Below are positions 1 through 8,271 of a stretch of DNA of 64,000 nucleotides, piece after piece. Below the pieces are notes generated by a model, which saw only the letters and a list, made by a program, of their open reading frames with translations, made no database searches and was not told the origin of the DNA. This DNA comes from Leucobacter musarum subsp. musarum. GTDB lineage: Bacteria; Actinomycetota; Actinomycetes; Actinomycetales; Microbacteriaceae. Made by a program: the position numbers and the translations under genes. The DNA lies in NCBI RefSeq assembly GCF_001273845.1, contig NZ_JHBW01000067.1, positions 88,871 through 152,870 of the forward strand, read 5' to 3'. The number at the start of each line of letters is the position of its first letter. Position 1 is the first letter of the stretch.

Positions 1-256
1 CGGCCATGAAGAAGCACAGCACCTTGCCGTCCAGGTAGTACGCCGGCTGACCGTAGCGCAGTTTCGGCTGCAGCCGAGGCGCCTCCTCGAGAATCGCTTC
101 GTGCAGTCGGAGCGCGATGATCTGCTCGTCGGGCGTCATCGCCTCGATGATCTTGCGCACCTCGGCGTCGCCGTTCTCTCGCTTCTTGAGTTCTGCGGCG
201 CGCGTTCTGATCGCTTTTCGCTCTTCGGCGGAAAGCGTCTCGGTTGTGTTCGGCAT
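1..256 (-). CDS. DUF1801 (YdhG-like) domain protein, partial
   Basis: The reading frame runs off the left edge, so only the first 85 residues are present. It begins MPNTTETLSAEER and is rich in charged helical segments. It then contains the pattern PKLRYGQPAYYLDGKVLCFF, which resembles the core of DUF1801 proteins (the YdhG/frataxin-like iron chaperone fold, where 'YGMPAY' followed by a strand is typical). ATG 256-254 follows a GGGGG-type ribosome binding site. A -10-like TAGCCT on the same strand (294-289) would give a short leader. No catalytic function is established for this family, and the C-terminal half cannot be judged. Confidence 0.6.
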   Translation of the reverse strand, partial: MPNTTETLSAEERKAIRTRAAELKKRENGDAEVRKIIEAMTPDEQIIALRLHEAILEEAPRLQPKLRYGQPAYYLDGKVLCFFMA

Positions 257-390
257 TCGGTCCCCCTTCGGTCAACGTTGGTGATGCCAGGCTAACCGGC
301 CGCCCGGCGGGCAACTTCTCGAATCCTGACCGATGCACCTCCTCGTTCACCGCATGGCCACCCAGCCCGCGTCTGAGGCAGAATCGAGTT

Positions 391-765
391 ATGACCGGTC
401 ACCGCCTCGCCCGCCTCAGCCTGCGTATCGACGCGATCTATTGCATCGCTCTGGGAGTACTCGTGGCCGCCACGGCGCCATTCACCGCCGGCAGCGTCGC
501 ACTCCCCCTCCCAGTGCTCGTCGCCATCGGCGCGCTCACCGCTGCGTGGGGCGGATACGTCTGGTGGTCGCACGTGCATCGCCCAATTCGACAGGCCACC
601 CAATTCGTCATGGTCGCCAACATCGCGGCGAGCCTCGCTCTCGCAGCGACGGGCCTCTTCGCGGGCGAGTGGGTGCTCGCCCTCGCCGCATCAGTGCTCG
701 CCATCGACGTCGCCGCATTCGCGGTGAGCCAAGGAATCGCCCTGCGCCTCCCCGCACGCGGGTAA
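391..765 (+). CDS. Small integral membrane protein, unknown function
   Basis: A 124-residue protein with about four hydrophobic segments. The first two are separated by a short turn (LGVLVAATAPF, then VALPLPVLVAIGALTAAWGGY). Two more follow a cytoplasmic-looking HVHRPIRQ stretch. The frame is open further upstream, but ATG 391 is preferred because everything before it lacks membrane character and because CAGAAT (379-384) lies 6 nt upstream as a possible -10 box, which would give a leaderless mRNA. I recognise no family-defining residues. It is followed closely by the next gene in the same direction. Confidence 0.65.
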   Translation: MTGHRLARLSLRIDAIYCIALGVLVAATAPFTAGSVALPLPVLVAIGALTAAWGGYVWWSHVHRPIRQATQFVMVANIAASLALAATGLFAGEWVLALAASVLAIDVAAFAVSQGIALRLPARG

Positions 766-775
766 CCTGCTGTGC

Positions 776-1561
776 ATGGGGAAAACGGTGGCTTTCGATG
801 ACGTACTGACCGCGTTGCCAGCACTTGCGGCGACGATCTGGCACGACGAGGTGTCGTCGCAGGAGGATCTGCGCGACCTGCTCGAGTCTTCGGGGCTTCC
901 TCGCAAGATCGAGTACAACGATGGTCTCGACGACGACGATGCGGTAAGCCCACGCGTGAGCACCCGGTTCCAGGTGACCGGTCGTGATGACGATGCGGCG
1001 AGTGAACGACGTTTGCGTGCCGCAATCTCGCGATCGGCCGGCAAAGCCGTCGGCACCGATAAGCACTGGGATCTCGGCTCGTTCGAGTTCAAGATGAGAT
1101 GCCGCGGCGATGAGTTCACTCTCGACTTCCAGCGCAAGTTCTCACTCGCGGCCGTGCGGGCGGCGGCTGCCGACTGGCTTGCCGGCGATCCGGGCGTCGC
1201 GTGGCTGCTCGCTCACGAACTCATCGATTCGGGCACCGAGCCTGAGAGCAACGAGTTCTGGCCCAAACCAGCCCGCTACTCGCAAAGCACCTTGGCACGA
1301 TTTCTCCCCGACGGCACGGTGCGGGCGCACCTGTATCTCGATGCGAGTTCGGTGCCAACGGGCGCAAAGCCGAAGTCAGACGACGCTGCCTACGAACTGA
1401 CGCTCGCGTACCTCGAGGAATCGCTCGGAGCACGCACCGACCCCGCCCCCCACACCAGGCCGAGCTGGACGCGCGGCACCCGCACCTTTGAGTTTTATCG
1501 CATGCGCTCGCGGAGTCGCTCCGCGCAATTCACCGAAGCCGCGCGATCGGCAGCCGGGTGA
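776..1561 (+). CDS. Hypothetical protein, first gene of a coupled pair
   Basis: A 261-residue soluble protein that I do not recognise. It is acidic near residues 50-55 (DGLDDDDA), has a WDLGSFEFKMR segment in the middle, and a basic serine/arginine-rich tail. There is no signal peptide or membrane segment. TAACCT at 763-768 lies 7 nt before the ATG, so the transcript may be leaderless. The stop codon overlaps the next start as GTGA, so the two genes are probably translationally coupled and may act together. It could be an accessory (strain-specific) gene; no toxin or nuclease motif is visible. Confidence 0.6.
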   Translation: MGKTVAFDDVLTALPALAATIWHDEVSSQEDLRDLLESSGLPRKIEYNDGLDDDDAVSPRVSTRFQVTGRDDDAASERRLRAAISRSAGKAVGTDKHWDLGSFEFKMRCRGDEFTLDFQRKFSLAAVRAAAADWLAGDPGVAWLLAHELIDSGTEPESNEFWPKPARYSQSTLARFLPDGTVRAHLYLDASSVPTGAKPKSDDAAYELTLAYLEESLGARTDPAPHTRPSWTRGTRTFEFYRMRSRSRSAQFTEAARSAAG

Positions 1562-1968
1562 CCCGCCGATCCGATGCCCCTCGCCCGCTGCAATCGGGGT
1601 TGCACTCGCGACTCGATGGCGTTGAGTATCAGGTGACCAGCACATTCGGCTGGTCGCTGTGGTCTCTCACGCCGGCCCCCGGCTTCACCCGACGACCCGG
1701 CAAGACTGGCTATTACCACCCCATCGAGCGCAACGGGCAGTTCACCTGTTTTCACGTCAGCACGCGTGGCTCCTACCGTGGCGTGCCCGTGGATGTCTCG
1801 GGCGGTGGCCGCGGCGGATACCTCCTTTCGACGAGCGACGATCGTGCCGGCGACGCGGGCTTCTCGCAGCGCGGGCGCGCGGAGTGGCTGAAGAATGTCG
1901 CGCTCGATGATCGCGAGCTGCGATACAGCACGATTCGCACGCCGGTGCCGCCTCCGTGGGAGCGCTGA
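1558..1968 (+). CDS. Hypothetical protein, second gene of a coupled pair
   Basis: A 136-residue protein starting at GTG 1558, overlapping the stop of the preceding gene by 4 bp. It contains aromatic and glycine-rich patches (TFGWSLWSLTPAPGF, GKTGYYHP, GGGRGGYLL) and ends in a proline-rich tail (PVPPPWER). I see no signal peptide, transmembrane helix or known catalytic motif. The overlap with the upstream gene argues that it is real and co-translated. Function is unknown. Confidence 0.55.
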   Translation: MTRRSDAPRPLQSGLHSRLDGVEYQVTSTFGWSLWSLTPAPGFTRRPGKTGYYHPIERNGQFTCFHVSTRGSYRGVPVDVSGGGRGGYLLSTSDDRAGDAGFSQRGRAEWLKNVALDDRELRYSTIRTPVPPPWER

Positions 1969-2009
1969 TAGACGCGCATCTGGGCGAAGCGCAAGACAGG
2001 TGGTGGATC

Positions 2010-2119
2010 ACACAAAACGAGCCACCCAGAACTGCTCGGGTGGCTCGCCGCTCGTGCTGGGACCAGGGCGTACCTCCGGCAGTTGAAACGCTGCGGCTGT
2101 GCCCGCACCGTCAGAGGGT
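2010..2119 (-). ncRNA. Candidate orphan small RNA (about 110 nt)
   Basis: On the minus strand a complete transcription unit can be read: a promoter (-35 TTAACA, 17-nt spacer, -10 TATGCT), about 110 nt of sequence, and a perfect 10-bp hairpin followed by a UUUU tract. Inside the RNA a 5-bp hairpin (TGCGG/CCGCA) and a GGAGG-containing single-stranded stretch are visible. No gene lies downstream on this strand, since the neighbours 776-1968 are on the other strand, so it does not look like a leader or attenuator. I do not recognise it as SRP RNA, tmRNA, RNase P RNA or 6C RNA. A 40-codon ORF begins inside the -10 box and so could not be translated from this promoter. Confidence 0.5.
2014..2047 (-). 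terminator. Rho-independent terminator of the candidate small RNA
   Basis: A perfect 10-bp stem (CGAGCCACCC at 2018-2027 with GGGTGGCTCG at 2038-2047) encloses a 10-nt loop. Read on the minus strand the stem is followed by TTTT. On the plus strand no T tract follows, so the signal is directional. Confidence 0.75.
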
Positions 2120-2125
2120 AACTTG

Positions 2126-2154
2126 AGCATAGTTCACGCTATGCAATTTGTTAA
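2126..2154 (-). promoter_or_regulatory. Promoter of the candidate small RNA
   Basis: The minus strand has -35 TTAACA at 2154-2149 and -10 TATGCT at 2131-2126, with a 17-nt spacer, close to the sigma-70/SigA consensus. The spacer and -10 contain a dyad (GCATAG and CTATGC separated by 6 nt) that could be an operator. Confidence 0.6.
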
Positions 2155-2384
2155 TACTTAATTTTCAAATCCAAAGAATGACGAGTTTTGGATTCGCGTC
2201 ACATCCAGGTTCGCCCACGCCAAATCCCTACTTTCGTAACTGAAATTTCAAAACATCAACCAATTGGTCGATTCGACGGCCGCACGCTGAACCATACCTT
2301 CGAGAGCGAGGAAGCGGCACCCCGCCCGCTTCCTCCTCACGTCACCATCGCCGCACTGGGTGCGGCACGACCGAAGGATCTCAC
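2155..2384 (+). other. AT-rich intergenic region and leader of the secreted Ig-like gene
   Basis: Together with the small-RNA unit this fills a 416-bp stretch without a protein gene. Positions 2140-2290 are clearly less GC-rich than the surroundings. Two inverted repeats stand out: AATCCAAA/TTTGGATT (2168-2175 and 2187-2194) and a 10-bp stem GAGGAAGCGG/CCGCTTCCTC (2308-2317 and 2326-2335), the latter about 50 nt before the start codon at 2385. Neither is followed by a T tract on the plus strand. They may structure the 5' leader, but no known riboswitch is recognisable. Confidence 0.4.
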
Positions 2385-3059
2385 GTGAACAAGATCACCC
2401 GTATCGGCGCCACCGGCGTCCTCGCAGCCGCGCTCGCCGGCGGCATCGCTCTCCCTGCGAACGCCGTCGCGCCCGCGCCGAGCACCGCCACCTCTGGCAT
2501 CTCGGCGGTGGCTTCGACCACCGGCGCCCCGACTATCCAGGTCGATGCCGTGCAGCCCGACACCCAGCAGGTGCAGCTCTCGGGCACGGCCGCGGCGCGC
2601 ACGACGGTCTACGTCGAACGCGCGGCAGCCGGTCGCTACGTGCGCGTTGCAACCGTGCAGTCGAACGCGCAGGGCGCCTGGAGCGCAACGGCGACGGGCA
2701 CCTACGGCGACAATACGTTCCGCGCACGCACCGTCGGCGCTCCGACGAACGACGCACGCTCCTACACGGGCGTCACGATCGACCGCGCGCAGAGCACGGT
2801 GCAGTTCACCGCACAGGCCACATCGGTCGATCGCGCGGCGAAGCGTGCCGTCATCTCGGGTACCGCGACGCCGGGCACGCAGGTCAACCTCATCTACGGC
2901 TTGGGCGGCACGAGCGCGACCGCTGACATCGCAGGCAACTGGACGGCGACGATCTCGGCGACCAACTGGCGCGACGACTGGGCAGGTGCCGCAGAAGGTT
3001 CGAAGTCGGTCCAGGTGAGCTCGTACGCGATGGGCCAGTACCTCACGGTCAGCTTCTAG
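2385..3059 (+). CDS. Secreted protein with two bacterial Ig-like repeats
   Basis: A 224-residue exported protein. It has a classical Sec signal peptide (MNKITRIG, then a hydrophobic alanine/leucine stretch, probable cleavage after LPANA). The mature part holds two repeated modules of about 75 residues, each with the pattern of prokaryotic Ig-like folds: VQLSGTAAARTTVYVER...GAWSATATG near residues 60-110 and AVISGTATPGTQVNLIYG...GNWTATISA near 160-205. There is no LPXTG signal or membrane anchor, so it is probably released or loosely wall-associated. GTG 2385 is chosen because AAGGA lies at good spacing. Such modules usually mediate adhesion or carbohydrate binding; the ligand is unknown. Confidence 0.75.
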   Translation: MNKITRIGATGVLAAALAGGIALPANAVAPAPSTATSGISAVASTTGAPTIQVDAVQPDTQQVQLSGTAAARTTVYVERAAAGRYVRVATVQSNAQGAWSATATGTYGDNTFRARTVGAPTNDARSYTGVTIDRAQSTVQFTAQATSVDRAAKRAVISGTATPGTQVNLIYGLGGTSATADIAGNWTATISATNWRDDWAGAAEGSKSVQVSSYAMGQYLTVSF

Positions 3060-3071
3060 GCACCACCCGAG

Positions 3072-3983
3072 TTACAGGCCTGCGGCCTCGTACAGGGCCT
3101 CGACCGCGTCGACGACCTCTTCCGAGTCGCTATCTGCGTCAGATCGCAGCGCCTGAACACGCTCGGTGAATGCCGGCCCGAGCGCGTCGAGACGTGCACG
3201 CCACGCCTCGGCGCGCTCCTGCCAGTAGGCCACGCACTTGTAGTTCGCAGCGGGCAACTGCTGCTCGTGCCGCAGGTACTTGCGCACGGCGCGGTTCAGT
3301 CGGCCTTCGGTCGACACCCAGACGTACGTCGACGCGTCGGGGTTCAGCTCGCGCAGCGCGTCGAGCACGCGGCTGTCGGCGTGCCCGTTACCCGAGCCGT
3401 CGAGCCAGCGGTACTCGACCTCTTCGGCGGCCGCGACGAGACGCCGCTCGGCGTCTCCCACCTCGAGCAGCAGCACAGTCTCGACGTCGTCGGGGGTCTC
3501 TTCGGCGAGGCGGAGGGCGGCCGGCAGGCCGGGTTCGTCGGCAACGAGGATCTGTCGCTTGAGATCATCCGGCCGCTCGTACAGCCCACACGGTGGGTTG
3601 ATGCCGACCGCCTGCCCGGGCCTGGCCTGGAGCGCCCACGCGGCGGCGATCCCGCCCTCGTGCACGACGAAGTCGACGTCGACCTGCCCCGCCCGATGCG
3701 CGCGGATCGTGTAGACGCGCATCTCCGACGGCTCGACCCCCTCGGCGTAGTCCCAGCCGCGCAGCGACGTGATGAACGGCAGCCGCACCTCGTCGTCGGG
3801 GGTGTCGGGGAAGAACATGCGCACATACTCGTCACCGGTGCCAGTGGTCGGGTAGTCGACGAGGTCGTCGCCGCCGAACACCACGCGCACCATTCCCGGC
3901 CCGAGACGCCGCACCTCGACCACCTCGGCGCGGTGAATGCGGGGCACGTACGATGCGGGGAATGGTGACGCGGTGTCGGTCAT
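3072..3983 (-). CDS. Siderophore-interacting protein (FAD-dependent ferric-siderophore reductase, ViuB family)
   Basis: A 303-residue cytoplasmic flavoprotein. The N-terminal FAD-binding domain carries RVVFGGDDL and DEYVRMFFPD...LRGWDYAEG...MRVYTIR (R-x-Y-T/S flavin-binding motif near residues 90-94). Next comes DVDFVVHEGGIAAAWALQARPGQ, and the C-terminal SIP domain has LVADEPGLPAALRLAEE and YVWVSTEGRLNRAVRKYLR. These are hallmarks of the family that reduces imported Fe(III)-siderophores to release Fe(II). It is the last gene of the siderophore-uptake cluster, which supports this role. Start ATG 3983 follows a GAGAGG-like site. Length is usual for the family. Confidence 0.93.
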   Translation of the reverse strand: MTDTASPFPASYVPRIHRAEVVEVRRLGPGMVRVVFGGDDLVDYPTTGTGDEYVRMFFPDTPDDEVRLPFITSLRGWDYAEGVEPSEMRVYTIRAHRAGQVDVDFVVHEGGIAAAWALQARPGQAVGINPPCGLYERPDDLKRQILVADEPGLPAALRLAEETPDDVETVLLLEVGDAERRLVAAAEEVEYRWLDGSGNGHADSRVLDALRELNPDASTYVWVSTEGRLNRAVRKYLRHEQQLPAANYKCVAYWQERAEAWRARLDALGPAFTERVQALRSDADSDSEEVVDAVEALYEAAGL

Positions 3984-4038
3984 GGGGTCCTCTCAGGGCG
4001 GGGCCAGGGCGCTGCGGCGCTCCGCCGCGCAACCCGGA

Positions 4039-5064
4039 TCAGAAGTTGTCGAATGCCTCGACGCTATCGGCAATATCGTTCACGAAGCTCGTGTAGGTGA
4101 GCGCGAAGCCGAAGCGCTGCGCGAGGTTGCCGTCGATCCAGTGGCCGGCCTCCACGGCGGGCACGCGGGCGAGCAGCGGATCGAGCTCCATGTCTTCCTC
4201 CGCCTTCAGCACGAGCACGATGTCGGCGCCGCCGAGCGCGCTGACGGCGTTCTCGAAGCTCAGCATGTGCCCGTCGCCGTTCTGGTTCGCGGGCGCGGCG
4301 GTGATCTCGGCGTTCTCGTACTCCGTGAGTCCGAGGTCGGCGAGCACCACCTGGTAGATCGAGTCGCCGGTGACGACGGTGAAGTTGTCGGTCGGGGTGT
4401 GGATCGCGACGAAGCTCTTGCCCGCGACGCGATCGCCGATCCGCTCTTTCGCATCCGCCACTGCGTCTTCGTAGCCCGCGATCGCCTCGTCGGCCTCGTC
4501 GGTTCGGCCGAGCAGCGTGAGCTGATCCGTCATCGACACGAACGGGTCGTCGGCCGACGCACCCGCGACATCGAGGCCGTCGTTCACCGCGAGCACGGGG
4601 GCGATCTCGTCGAGCTTGAAGTCTTCGCCCTCGTAGTAGTTCGCCCAGCCCGAGCCCACGACGATGAGGTCGGGGTTGTACGAGGCGATCTCTTCGCGGT
4701 TCAGGTCGAACGCCGTGTTCTTGAGGTGCGCGGCATCGTCGCCGACGAGCGGCGACAGGGGGCTGTCGTCATCGAACGCCGTCGCCACGATCGGGTAGTC
4801 GGCGAGCAGCGACATCTCGAGCCCGCTGCGGCTGTCGAGCACGACCACGCGCTCGGGTTCTGCCGGGATCGTGGCCTCGTACCCCTCGTACGAGAAATCG
4901 ATGGTCTCGGCGGATCCGCCCGACCCTGCGGCTTCCGCAGACGGTTCCGCGGAGCAGCCCGCGAGCAGCCCGACCGAGAGCAATCCGGCGAGCGAGGCGG
5001 TGATCGCACGGCGCACGGCGGGGCGCGCGGTAGTGCGGGTCGCAGAGGGTGAAGCGAGAGTCAT
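4039..5064 (-). CDS. Iron-siderophore ABC transporter substrate-binding lipoprotein
   Basis: A 341-residue periplasmic-binding-type lipoprotein. A signal peptide ends in the lipobox LLAGC; the Cys would be lipidated and anchor the protein outside the membrane. The mature region shows the class III (FecB/FhuD/BtuF) pattern: PERVVVLDSRSGLEMSLL, YNPDLIVVGSGW, and conserved acidic helices. ATG 5064 is preferred over an in-frame upstream start because AAGGA lies 5-6 nt before it. The gene is downstream of the cognate ATPase and permeases. The ligand (which siderophore) cannot be told from sequence. Confidence 0.92.
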   Translation of the reverse strand: MTLASPSATRTTARPAVRRAITASLAGLLSVGLLAGCSAEPSAEAAGSGGSAETIDFSYEGYEATIPAEPERVVVLDSRSGLEMSLLADYPIVATAFDDDSPLSPLVGDDAAHLKNTAFDLNREEIASYNPDLIVVGSGWANYYEGEDFKLDEIAPVLAVNDGLDVAGASADDPFVSMTDQLTLLGRTDEADEAIAGYEDAVADAKERIGDRVAGKSFVAIHTPTDNFTVVTGDSIYQVVLADLGLTEYENAEITAAPANQNGDGHMLSFENAVSALGGADIVLVLKAEEDMELDPLLARVPAVEAGHWIDGNLAQRFGFALTYTSFVNDIADSVEAFDNF

Positions 5065-5119
5065 GTCAGTCCTTGGTCGTTCGGAGACGGGGTACCGGCG
5101 CGGAGCGCCACGATCCACG

Positions 5120-5989
5120 CTAGGGAGCCGCGGCGACGCTGGGCGGACGAGACGCGTCGCGTTCCGGACGCGCAGACGGGGTGCCGCTGCGATCGCGGCC
5201 GAGCGGCACGACCATCGGGGTGCCCGTCACCGGGTCGGGTACGACGCGGCACTCGAGCCCGAACACCTCGTGCACGAGATCGGCCGTCACAATCTCTGCG
5301 GGGGCGCCCTCGGCCACGATCGCACCGTCTTTCATCGCGATGAGGTGCGTGGCGTAGCGGGCCGCGTGGTTGAGGTCGTGGAGCACCGCGACGAGCGTGT
5401 TGCCCGCGAGGTGCAGGTCGGTGAAGAGTTCGAGCAGCTCGATCTGGTGGGAGATGTCGAGAAACGTGGTCGGTTCATCGAGCAGCAGCAGCGGAGTCTG
5501 CTGCGCCAGCACCATCGAGACCCAAACGCGCTGTCGCTGCCCGCCCGACAGCTCGTCGACCAGTCGGGGCGAGAGCTCGGTCACCCCGGTCGCCGCCATC
5601 GCTTCGACCACAGCGCGCTCATCGTCGTCGGTCCACTGACGAATGAGCCCCTGGTGTGGGTAGCGCCCGCGCGCGACGAGGTCGGCGACCGTGATGCCGT
5701 CGGGCGCGAGCGAGGTCTGTGGCAGCAGCCCCAGGCGCTTCGCGACTTCCTTCGCTTTGTAGGTCGAGATCGCTTTGCCGTCGAGCAGCACCTCGCCCTG
5801 CTGCGGTTTCAACAGCCGTGAGAGTGCGCGCAGCAGCGTCGACTTGCCGCAGGCGTTCGGCCCGACAATCACCGTGAACGAGTGGTTCGGGATCGCGACC
5901 GTCAGGTCATCAGAGATGACCCGCCGGTCGTAGCCGATGCGCGCCGCCTCGACGCGCAGGCGGGCAGGTGCAGAGTCTGGGGACGTCAC
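5120..5989 (-). CDS. Iron-siderophore ABC transporter ATP-binding protein (FecE/FepC type)
   Basis: A 289-residue ABC ATPase. Walker A is GPNACGKSTLL, the Q-loop lies in LLPQTSLAP, the signature is LSGGQRQR, Walker B is LLLLDEPTTFLD, and the H-loop is AVLHDLNHA. The segment DGITVADLVARGRYPHQG is typical of siderophore and B12 importer ATPases. The start is GTG 5989 with GGAGG upstream, overlapping the permease stop codon by 4 bp (GTGA). A much longer open frame covers this gene and the permease region in another frame; only the part from 5989 is coding. The C-terminal tail (residues ~250-289) is a low-complexity extension. Confidence 0.94.
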   Translation of the reverse strand: MTSPDSAPARLRVEAARIGYDRRVISDDLTVAIPNHSFTVIVGPNACGKSTLLRALSRLLKPQQGEVLLDGKAISTYKAKEVAKRLGLLPQTSLAPDGITVADLVARGRYPHQGLIRQWTDDDERAVVEAMAATGVTELSPRLVDELSGGQRQRVWVSMVLAQQTPLLLLDEPTTFLDISHQIELLELFTDLHLAGNTLVAVLHDLNHAARYATHLIAMKDGAIVAEGAPAEIVTADLVHEVFGLECRVVPDPVTGTPMVVPLGRDRSGTPSARPERDASRPPSVAAAP

Positions 5990-7044
5990 AGTCGCCTCCG
6001 TGCTTCGTGGATGAGGAGCCAGATGAGATAGACGCCGCCGATCACGACCGTGACGATGCCGACCGGCAGCATCGCGGGGAGCGCGTGGAGCGCGACGAAG
6101 TCTGAGGCGGCGAGCAGCGCGGCGCCCATGAGTGCGGATGCCCCGATCGAGACGCCGGCAACGCGGGTCACGCGACGCGCGATTTGCGGCGCGGCGAGCG
6201 CCACGAAGGCGATGGGCCCGGCCGCCGCCGTGACCACGGCGATGAGCGCCACCGACACCAGCATCAGCGCGAGGCGGGCCGCTTCGACGTGCACCCCGAG
6301 CGCCTGCGCGGCGTCGTCGCCGAGCTCGAGCTGCCGCAGTGGGCGAGAAAGCACGAGCGCCAGGGCGAGCAGCACGATCACGAGCGCACTGCCGACACCG
6401 GCCTGCGCCCACGTGATGCCGTTGAGCGACCCGGCACCCCACACGGCCGCGATAAGCGCCTGGTCGAGGTCGGCGGTGAGCATCAGCCACGTGTTCACCG
6501 AGCCGAGCATCGCCGACACCGCGATGCCCACGATGATGAGTCGGAAGCCCTGCACGCCGCGGCTGAACGCGAGAACGTACACGAGCAGCGCCGTCGCGAG
6601 CCCACCGGCGAACGCCCCCGCCGCGACCTCGAGGTAGGTGCCACCGAGCACGATGATGGCGATGAGCGCGCCCGTGTACGCGCCCGCCGAGAAGCCCACG
6701 ATGTCGGGGCTCGCGAGCGGATTGCGGGTCAGCGACTGGAAGATCGCACCACTCGCGCCGAGTGCCGCGCCGAACACGATCGAGGCGAGCACGCGCGGCA
6801 TGCGCCACTCCACCACCACGGTGCGCGTGAAGTCGTCGACACCTGAGAACAGCGCGTGGCCCACCTGGCTCAGGCTGAGCGGGTACTCCCCGAACACCAG
6901 GCCCAGCACGCCGAGCACCACGCACGCCACGAGCAGCACGACGCCGATGACGACCGAGCGCACGTCGATCCACAGCCAGACGCCGCGGGCCTGCCACCGG
7001 TGCACGGTGCGCCCGAAGTCCACGCGATCCTGCACCTCGCTCAC
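5986..7044 (-). CDS. Siderophore ABC transporter permease (FecCD family), second subunit
   Basis: A 352-residue polytopic membrane protein of the BtuC/FecCD family with about 9-10 helices. Conserved patterns include RMPRVLASIVFGAALGASGAIFQ, LTRNPLASPDIVG, and GPIAFVALAAPQIARR (the cytoplasmic coupling region that contacts the ATPase). It starts at GTG 7044, overlapping the first permease by 4 bp, and overlaps the ATPase by 4 bp at the other end. With the paralogous permease at 7041-8087 it should form a heterodimeric channel. Confidence 0.94.
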   Translation of the reverse strand: MSEVQDRVDFGRTVHRWQARGVWLWIDVRSVVIGVVLLVACVVLGVLGLVFGEYPLSLSQVGHALFSGVDDFTRTVVVEWRMPRVLASIVFGAALGASGAIFQSLTRNPLASPDIVGFSAGAYTGALIAIIVLGGTYLEVAAGAFAGGLATALLVYVLAFSRGVQGFRLIIVGIAVSAMLGSVNTWLMLTADLDQALIAAVWGAGSLNGITWAQAGVGSALVIVLLALALVLSRPLRQLELGDDAAQALGVHVEAARLALMLVSVALIAVVTAAAGPIAFVALAAPQIARRVTRVAGVSIGASALMGAALLAASDFVALHALPAMLPVGIVTVVIGGVYLIWLLIHEARRRL

Positions 7045-8087
7045 AGCCCACTCGCCTTTCGGCGCCGAATCAGCGCGATCAAGAACGGGGCGCCGACGAA
7101 CGCCGTCACGATGCCGACCGGAATCTCGGCCGGGCGCATGACGAGGCGCCCGACGATGTCGGAGACGAGCAGCAGGATCGGCGCGAGCACCACGGTGTAC
7201 GCGAGAATCCAGCGCTGGTCGGGGCCGACGAACCAGCGCGCCACGTGCGGCACCATGAGACCAACGAACCCGATCGGGCCGGCGATCGCAGTGGCGCCGC
7301 CGGCGAGCAGCGTGATCGCGATGATGCTGATGATGCGGGTGCGCAGCACGTTGGCCCCGAGCGCGGCCGCCAGGTCTTCACCGAGGGCGATTGCGTTGAG
7401 CGAGCGCGCCACGACCGCGGCGAGCACGAACCCGATGGCGAGAAACGGCAGCACCGGAAGCACCACATCGAGGCTGCGCCCCACCACGGTGCCGGCGCCC
7501 CAGTTGCGCATCGCGTCGAACGCCTTCGGGTCGAGCAGCGTGAGGCCACTGGTGAGTCCCCCGAGCACCGCGCCGAGCGCGACGCCCGCGAGCACGAGTC
7601 GCAGCGGGTCCGCTCCCCCGCGGCCGGCCGCACCGATGGCGTACACCGCGACCGACACCGCGAGCGCCCCGGCGAACGCGAACCACAGGTAGCCCGAGAT
7701 CGATGCGACGCCGAAGCCGCCGATGCCCACGGCCACCGCGAACGCAGCGCCCGAGTTCACCCCGAGAATGCCCGGATCGGCCAGTGGATTGCGGGTCAGC
7801 GCCTGAATCAGCCCGCCCGACACCCCGAGCGCCGCCCCGACCACGATCGCGACCACCGTGCGCGGAATGCGCAGGTCGAGAATCACGAACTGCGCTTCAT
7901 CGCCGCTCGGCGCGAAGACGGCATCGCGCACGACGTCGAACCCGAGGTCGCGCGACCCGACCATGATGCTCAGGATCGCCACCGCGCCGAGCACCGCCAG
8001 TGCTACGCAGAGCACGAATGCCCGCGACGCGTTGCCCGACGCGAGGCCCACGGTCGTCGCTCTCGGGCGGGTGAGGGTGTCGCTCAA
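7041..8087 (-). CDS. Siderophore ABC transporter permease (FecCD family), first subunit
   Basis: A 348-residue FecCD-family permease. Diagnostic segments are LRIPRTVVAIVVGAALGVSGG, LTRNPLADPGILGVNSGA, and GPIGFVGLMVPHVARW. The start assigned is TTG 8087; no in-frame ATG or GTG lies close upstream, and a GGAG motif is about 11 nt away. It is the first transport gene of the cluster, 184 bp downstream of the AraC regulator gene. That 184-bp gap is GC-rich and shows no clear promoter, so the regulator and transporter may be one transcript. Confidence 0.92.
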   Translation of the reverse strand: MSDTLTRPRATTVGLASGNASRAFVLCVALAVLGAVAILSIMVGSRDLGFDVVRDAVFAPSGDEAQFVILDLRIPRTVVAIVVGAALGVSGGLIQALTRNPLADPGILGVNSGAAFAVAVGIGGFGVASISGYLWFAFAGALAVSVAVYAIGAAGRGGADPLRLVLAGVALGAVLGGLTSGLTLLDPKAFDAMRNWGAGTVVGRSLDVVLPVLPFLAIGFVLAAVVARSLNAIALGEDLAAALGANVLRTRIISIIAITLLAGGATAIAGPIGFVGLMVPHVARWFVGPDQRWILAYTVVLAPILLLVSDIVGRLVMRPAEIPVGIVTAFVGAPFLIALIRRRKASGL

Positions 8088-8271
8088 CGTGGATCGGGCT
8101 CCGTGCGGATTGGTGGTGGGGGAGATGCTGTTCGCTTCGGCGCAGGATCGCGCGGGAACGCCGTGCGGCGCGGCGACCCGGGCGCGCGTCAGCGCACGAA
8201 TTCGACGCTACGCGGCCCCGGAGGGTGCGGGGAGACAGGCGGTGTCGCGATCCGGACACCCATCGGGCACC

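Noticed and set aside
2008..2130. A 40-codon ORF inside the candidate small RNA
   Set aside because: Its ATG lies inside the -10 box, so the predicted transcript would not contain it, and no ribosome binding site precedes it.
5120..7051. A 643-codon minus-strand frame suggesting an ATPase fused to another domain
   Set aside because: The N-terminal part is an out-of-frame shadow of the FecCD permease. The real ATPase starts at GTG 5989 with a GGAGG site and a 4-bp overlap.
8088..8271. Extra gene between the AraC regulator and the first permease
   Set aside because: Short open frames there are out-of-frame shadows or tails of neighbouring genes, with no ribosome binding site or recognisable motif.
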